Origin: Ahrensia sp.
GTDB taxonomy: Bacteria > Pseudomonadota > Alphaproteobacteria > Rhizobiales > Rhizobiaceae
Length of the DNA: 5,211 bases
Direction of reading: 5' to 3'
Assembly: GCA_003233475.1 (NCBI GenBank)
Contig: QILU01000017.1
Coordinates: forward strand, 1 to 5,211
Under the pieces are notes generated by a model. The model ran no database searches. It saw only the letters and a program-made list of their open reading frames with translations, and was not told where the DNA came from. Positions 1 through 3,400 of the stretch are shown one piece after another; positions within the stretch are counted from its first letter, which is position 1; each line of letters starts with the position of its first letter. A program made the position numbers and the translations under genes.

Positions 1-110
1 CATCGGATCGCACCCATGCGGGTTTTGTTTGAATTGCGCGCAGGCTTTCCTTACATTCATCATTCAGGCAGGGCAAATTTTGAAAAACGATTGCCATGCT
101 TAACGGCTGT

Positions 111-117
111 AAGGGAG
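111..117 (+). promoter_or_regulatory. Shine-Dalgarno sequence of the 24-codon ORF
   Basis: AAGGGAG lies six bases before the ATG at 124, a near-ideal spacing. It is the main reason for believing the very short ORF that follows. Confidence 0.5.
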
Positions 118-123
118 TAAGTT

Positions 124-198
124 ATGAAACGGCGGACCGTATATTTTGTGCTTGTAATTGGCGTTGGATTAGCAATTTCGTATTTATTTCCCGTTTGA
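124..198 (+). CDS. Putative 24-residue single-span membrane micropeptide
   Basis: This is a short complete ORF (ATG at 124, TGA at 196-198). The peptide starts MKRRTVYF, carries three basic residues in its first four positions, and continues with an uninterrupted hydrophobic run (VLVIGVGLAISYLF) long enough to span a membrane once. It ends almost at once after that run. A stop (TAA, 118-120) sits just upstream in frame, so 124 is the only ATG start and the ORF is not the tail of a longer gene. The Shine-Dalgarno sequence is strong and well spaced. The product would be a tiny inner-membrane protein with its basic end in the cytoplasm. I do not recognise the family. It lies about 280 bases before the adhesin gene on the same strand, with a control region between them, so co-transcription is not implied. 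A chance ORF of this length is possible; the ribosome binding site and the basic-then-hydrophobic pattern are the only support. Confidence 0.42.
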   Translation: MKRRTVYFVLVIGVGLAISYLFPV

Positions 199-309
199 AT
201 TCCTGCTTGCAGACGATCGCTTGTTTCAACGATTACCAATCGAGTCAAAATTCTTAAAATTTTTCAACAATTGTTTTGGTAAAAATCTCAATAATCCCGG
301 TCTCAAAGC

Positions 310-317
310 TTAACCAG
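310..317 (+). promoter_or_regulatory. TTAACC half-site (CtrA-like)
   Basis: TTAACCAG matches the conserved TTAACC half of the alphaproteobacterial CtrA box. No partner TTAA lies seven bases upstream, so alone it is weak. It is one of three TTAACC copies within 70 bases. Confidence 0.3.
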
Positions 318-331
318 ATGACTCTAAAGTC

Positions 332-361
332 GTGACATTTTAACAGCCTGTTAACCCTATT
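332..361 (+). promoter_or_regulatory. Weak sigma-70-like promoter candidate
   Basis: GTGACA (332-337) is one base off TTGACA. A poor -10 candidate, CCTATT (356-361), follows at an 18-base spacing; in the rhizobial-type consensus frame it reads CGTGAC, 18 bases, CCCTAT. The CtrA-like palindrome fills the spacer almost exactly, so a regulator bound there would compete with RNA polymerase. The -10 matches only about half of the consensus, so another start site is quite possible. Confidence 0.22.
340..356 (+). promoter_or_regulatory. CtrA-type binding box TTAA-N7-TTAACC
   Basis: The sequence TTAACAGCCTGTTAACC fits the full CtrA recognition pattern (TTAA, seven bases, TTAA, with the extended C/CC) with no mismatch. 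It is also a perfect palindrome, TTAACAG-C-CTGTTAA (340-354). CtrA is the cell-cycle response regulator of alphaproteobacteria that controls motility, pili and surface structures in many of them. The box lies about 120 bases before the adhesin start. That CtrA binds here is inference from the pattern alone; a palindrome-binding repressor is the alternative reading. Confidence 0.5.
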
Positions 362-379
362 TCAGCAAAAGTTAACCAG
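361..379 (+). promoter_or_regulatory. Degenerate CtrA-like box TTCA-N7-TTAACC
   Basis: TTAACCAG at 372-379 repeats the half-site at 310-317 base for base. A near-match, TTCA, sits at 361-364 with the correct seven-base gap, making a one-mismatch full box. It lies directly downstream of the perfect box, so the two could form a tandem operator. Confidence 0.33.
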
Positions 380-381
380 TT

Positions 382-405
382 GGATTCCGTCCGGATTCCA
401 GAATC
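382..405 (+). repeat. GGATTCC direct repeat with overlapping inverted repeat
   Basis: GGATTCC occurs at 382-388 and 393-399, offset by 11 bases (about one helical turn, so both copies face the same side of the DNA). The second copy overlaps a small inverted repeat GATTC-CA-GAATC (394-405). This could be a second operator; no known regulator is assigned. Confidence 0.3.
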
Positions 406-444
406 TTGATCTATTGGTTACCTAACGTCACTTTGCAGGGGCAA

Positions 445-465
445 TTGTGGCGCGAGGGGCCACAA
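445..465 (+). promoter_or_regulatory. Hairpin abutting the adhesin ribosome binding site
   Basis: TTGTGGC (445-451) and GCCACAA (459-465) are perfect 7-bp complements around a 7-base loop. The last two stem bases (464-465) are also the first two bases of the AAGGGG Shine-Dalgarno sequence. In mRNA the stem would partly mask, or stack directly against, the ribosome site. Confidence 0.4.
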
Positions 466-469
466 GGGG
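464..469 (+). promoter_or_regulatory. Shine-Dalgarno sequence that decides the adhesin start
   Basis: AAGGGG lies seven bases before the ATG at 477 but only one base before the in-frame ATG at 471. This spacing favours 477 as the true start. Confidence 0.7.
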
Positions 470-476
470 TATGACA

Positions 477-3400
477 ATGCTGTCTGCATTTGGAAAAGTA
501 TTTAAGCGCGGAAAAACCTCTGTTGAGGTTCCCAAGGCAGACAAACCTCTAATGCGTGTTTTAGAGCCACGGATTTTGCTCGATGCAGCGGGCGCTGAAA
601 CCGTTAGCGATATGGCCGACTTATCGGTTCATTCAGAATTTGCCGATGCCAATGAGCAGGCAAATGCCCTGCTTGATACAGATAATCTTCCCGACGAAGG
701 CAACGTTCCAGCCCCTGAACGTGATCTCTCTCGTGAAGTTGTTTTCATTGATGGCAGTGTGGAGGAAATCGGAAAATTGCTCAGTGAGCTTGATCCCGAT
801 GTTGAGGTTCACATCCTCGATCTGCAATCCGACGGTGTTGAGCAGATTGCTGATATTCTCGAAGGCCGTGAAGATATTTCCGCGGTACACATTTTCTCCC
901 ATGGGGGACAAGGGTTCCTCAATCTGGGAACGGCTCAACTTTCCAGTGACACAATCACCACAACCTATGTGGAAGCCTTAACCCGCATTGGTGCTTCATT
1001 GAGCGAAGACGGTGATATTCTTATTTATGGTTGCGAATTTGCCGCTGGCGAAGTCGGCAACACTGCCGCTGCCCAACTGGCCGCCGTTACGGGCGCTGAT
1101 GTTGCCGCATCCGATGATATAACTGGCGCTGCTGAAAAAGGCGGTGACTGGGATCTTGAAGTCGTTCAAGGGGAGATTGAAGCAAGGGCAATGGAACCCA
1201 TGGGGTTTCAGGGAATTCTGGGTGTATTTGAATTAGGAACGGTCGACGCTCCAACAGTTACCTATGTTAATGAATTCACCCCGGCGGGCGCTCCGCAATT
1301 TGGCCCGGTGGGTACGGTCGGAACAGTTGCAGTTTGGACAAATGCAGGCACCGTTGATGATGGCATCAATCCACCCATTAGTGTCGATGTTGTTGCAACG
1401 GTAACCGCTGTTACCAATGCAGCGGAAATATTCGTTGGTTTTGGAACCCGCGCGGTTGATGAAGGCACCCCCACCGACGACACCGTGGATGATTTTAGAG
1501 TCTATGTGCATAACTCATCATCAACCGGGTTTAACAACGGCAATACCGGAAGCGCCACCGTTGTTTGGGAAATATTTATATCCGGTACAAATCAAACGGT
1601 ACAAGCCTCTTTGGGTGAAGTGAGTTTCACCACGGCAGATATTGATGGCACAGCGCCGGGAACTGTCACAACCCGCGAAACACTTTCGGCGGCGCTTGCC
1701 GATCTCTCTTCTTACACCGTTCAGGCCGGCACCAGTTTGAACGTCAGCAATGACGGCACAAATATCCGCGCCACCGGTTCCGCGAACCAGGACAGTGAGC
1801 AGACAAGTTGGGTGCAATATGCCTGGGATACGGTCAATCAGTTGACCTTGACCTATGAAACCCGCACCCCTTACGCCTATTACAACCATGATGGTGACGG
1901 GGATCTTGTTTTCACCAACCCCGAGACCGCATTCGCGACGGGCATTGATCTGGATGACAACGATTCATCCGGCGCTACAGGGTCTAACTACCAGACTATC
2001 TATTATTCCAACGGAACCGGCGGAGCTCCCGTTGAAATTGCCGATGGGGATATCTCGGTCACCAACGCAAACAGCACGGCTTCAAGCGCGACCGTGATTC
2101 TTTCAAATGCGTTTGCAGGCGATGTATTGAACGTCGATACGGCGACGCTTGCCAGTATTGGCATAACGGCGAGCGTGGATACATCGGTACCGGGCATTAT
2201 CACTGTGACCATGGTGGGCAATACCAGTGCGCAGGATTATCAGACCGCAATTCAGTCAATCACCTTTTCCAATTCCCTTATCACCTTTGATCAAACGCCA
2301 CGCTCCATCGATGTGCAGGTGTTTGATGGGGCATTTGCCAGTGGTATTGCCAACACAGCGATTACCTTTGGTACAATCATCAACCAGCCAACCGCCATCC
2401 GTGATCTTTATGTCGGGGATGAGGATACAACCATATCAACCACAGCCGCAGGCGGCCTGTTGGCCAATGATGTGGATCCGCAAAACGATCCGCTCACCGT
2501 TATTTCCGCAATTGACGGGAACGGTGTCGTCATTCCGGTCAATGCTGTGGGCGCCCCCAGCCCGGTTACCCATACCATGCCATCGGGTGCGATATTGACA
2601 CTCTATGCCGATGGCTCCTTTGATTATTCTCCGGCCACAGATTATAGCGGTGTTGAGTTTTTTAATTACACCATTGACGACGGCAATGGCTTTACCAGCC
2701 AGTCCTACGCCTCGATAAATATTCGTGGGGTGGCAGATGCCCCAAATGTGCCGGTTGGATTAACAGCCGCCGTTTCCGACGAAGACCAGAGCACCAATGC
2801 GGTTGATGTAACTACAACTCAGGGCGATACGGACGGATCTGAAACCCTGCGTTACAATATTTCCAACATCCCGGCAGGCTTAACAGTAACCGACGGGACC
2901 AGGCAGTTCACTTCAACCGGAACCGGCGATATCGCCTATCTGGATGGCTGGGATTTGACCAATATATTCATCACCCGCCCGGCAATAGATGATCATTCGG
3001 ATATTGATATTGTTGTTGCCCTGACGGTGGAATCAACCGAGCCAAATGGTTCCACCACATCAGCCACCGAGGACGTTACTTTTCTGGTTGCTGCGGTGGC
3101 GGACGCGCCAAATATTTCCACAACCGCAGGCAACTCAGGCCCAAGTGCGATGATGAATATTTCACCCCTGGTGAGCGCCGTTCCCGTGGATTCCGATGGG
3201 TCTGAAGAAATTACAGAATATCAGTTTTCAAATATTCCCGCCGGAGCAACATTCTTCATCAGTGGCGTGCCCCAGACCCCGGTCGCGGGGGTTGTAACTG
3301 TTGCGGCCGCAGATTTTGCAGCCCTTCGTTTGCAAACCCCGGTTGCTCTTGGAAATTATACCGTTGATGTGATGGCGGTGGCCTCCGAGGTGAACGCCGA

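Larger units (their letters stand above)
199..470 (+). promoter_or_regulatory. AT-rich upstream control region of the adhesin gene
   Basis: No gene is seen here. The left half (about 241-295) is strongly AT-rich and contains the perfect 10-bp palindrome AACAATTGTT (266-275) and a small inverted repeat CGATT-ACC-AATCG (230-242). The right half carries the TTAACC-type boxes, the GGATTCC repeat and the ribosome-site hairpin listed separately. A long, motif-rich leader in front of a giant surface protein suggests tight transcriptional control, but no promoter here is a strong match to consensus. Confidence 0.6.

Noticed and set aside
9..30. Terminator-like stem CGCA-CCCA-TGCG followed by GGTTTTGTTT.
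   Set aside because: The stem is only four pairs and the T-run is broken, too weak to call a terminator without knowing an upstream gene end.
16..120. 34-codon + strand ORF ending at TAA 118-120, open to the left edge in the same frame.
   Set aside because: The peptide (starting MRVLFELRAGF) has no recognisable feature and no clear ribosome site. It could be the tail of an upstream gene, but this cannot be decided from 120 bases; another frame is open over much of the same stretch.
60..248. 62-codon minus-strand ORF.
   Set aside because: It needs a TTG start, has no Shine-Dalgarno sequence upstream, shows no family features and overlaps the better-supported 24-codon ORF and the control region.
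471..476. In-frame ATG at 471 as the adhesin start (two residues longer).
   Set aside because: It lies one base after AAGGGG, too close for initiation. An alternative GAGGGG at 454-459 is 11 bases away and inside the hairpin loop region, so 477 is better.
583..981. 132-codon + strand ORF in another frame over the DUF4347 coding region.
   Set aside because: The real frame here encodes the recognisable DUF4347 motifs. The alternative translation is low in domain-like character and is a shadow, as are the other-frame and minus-strand ORFs across 633-5020.
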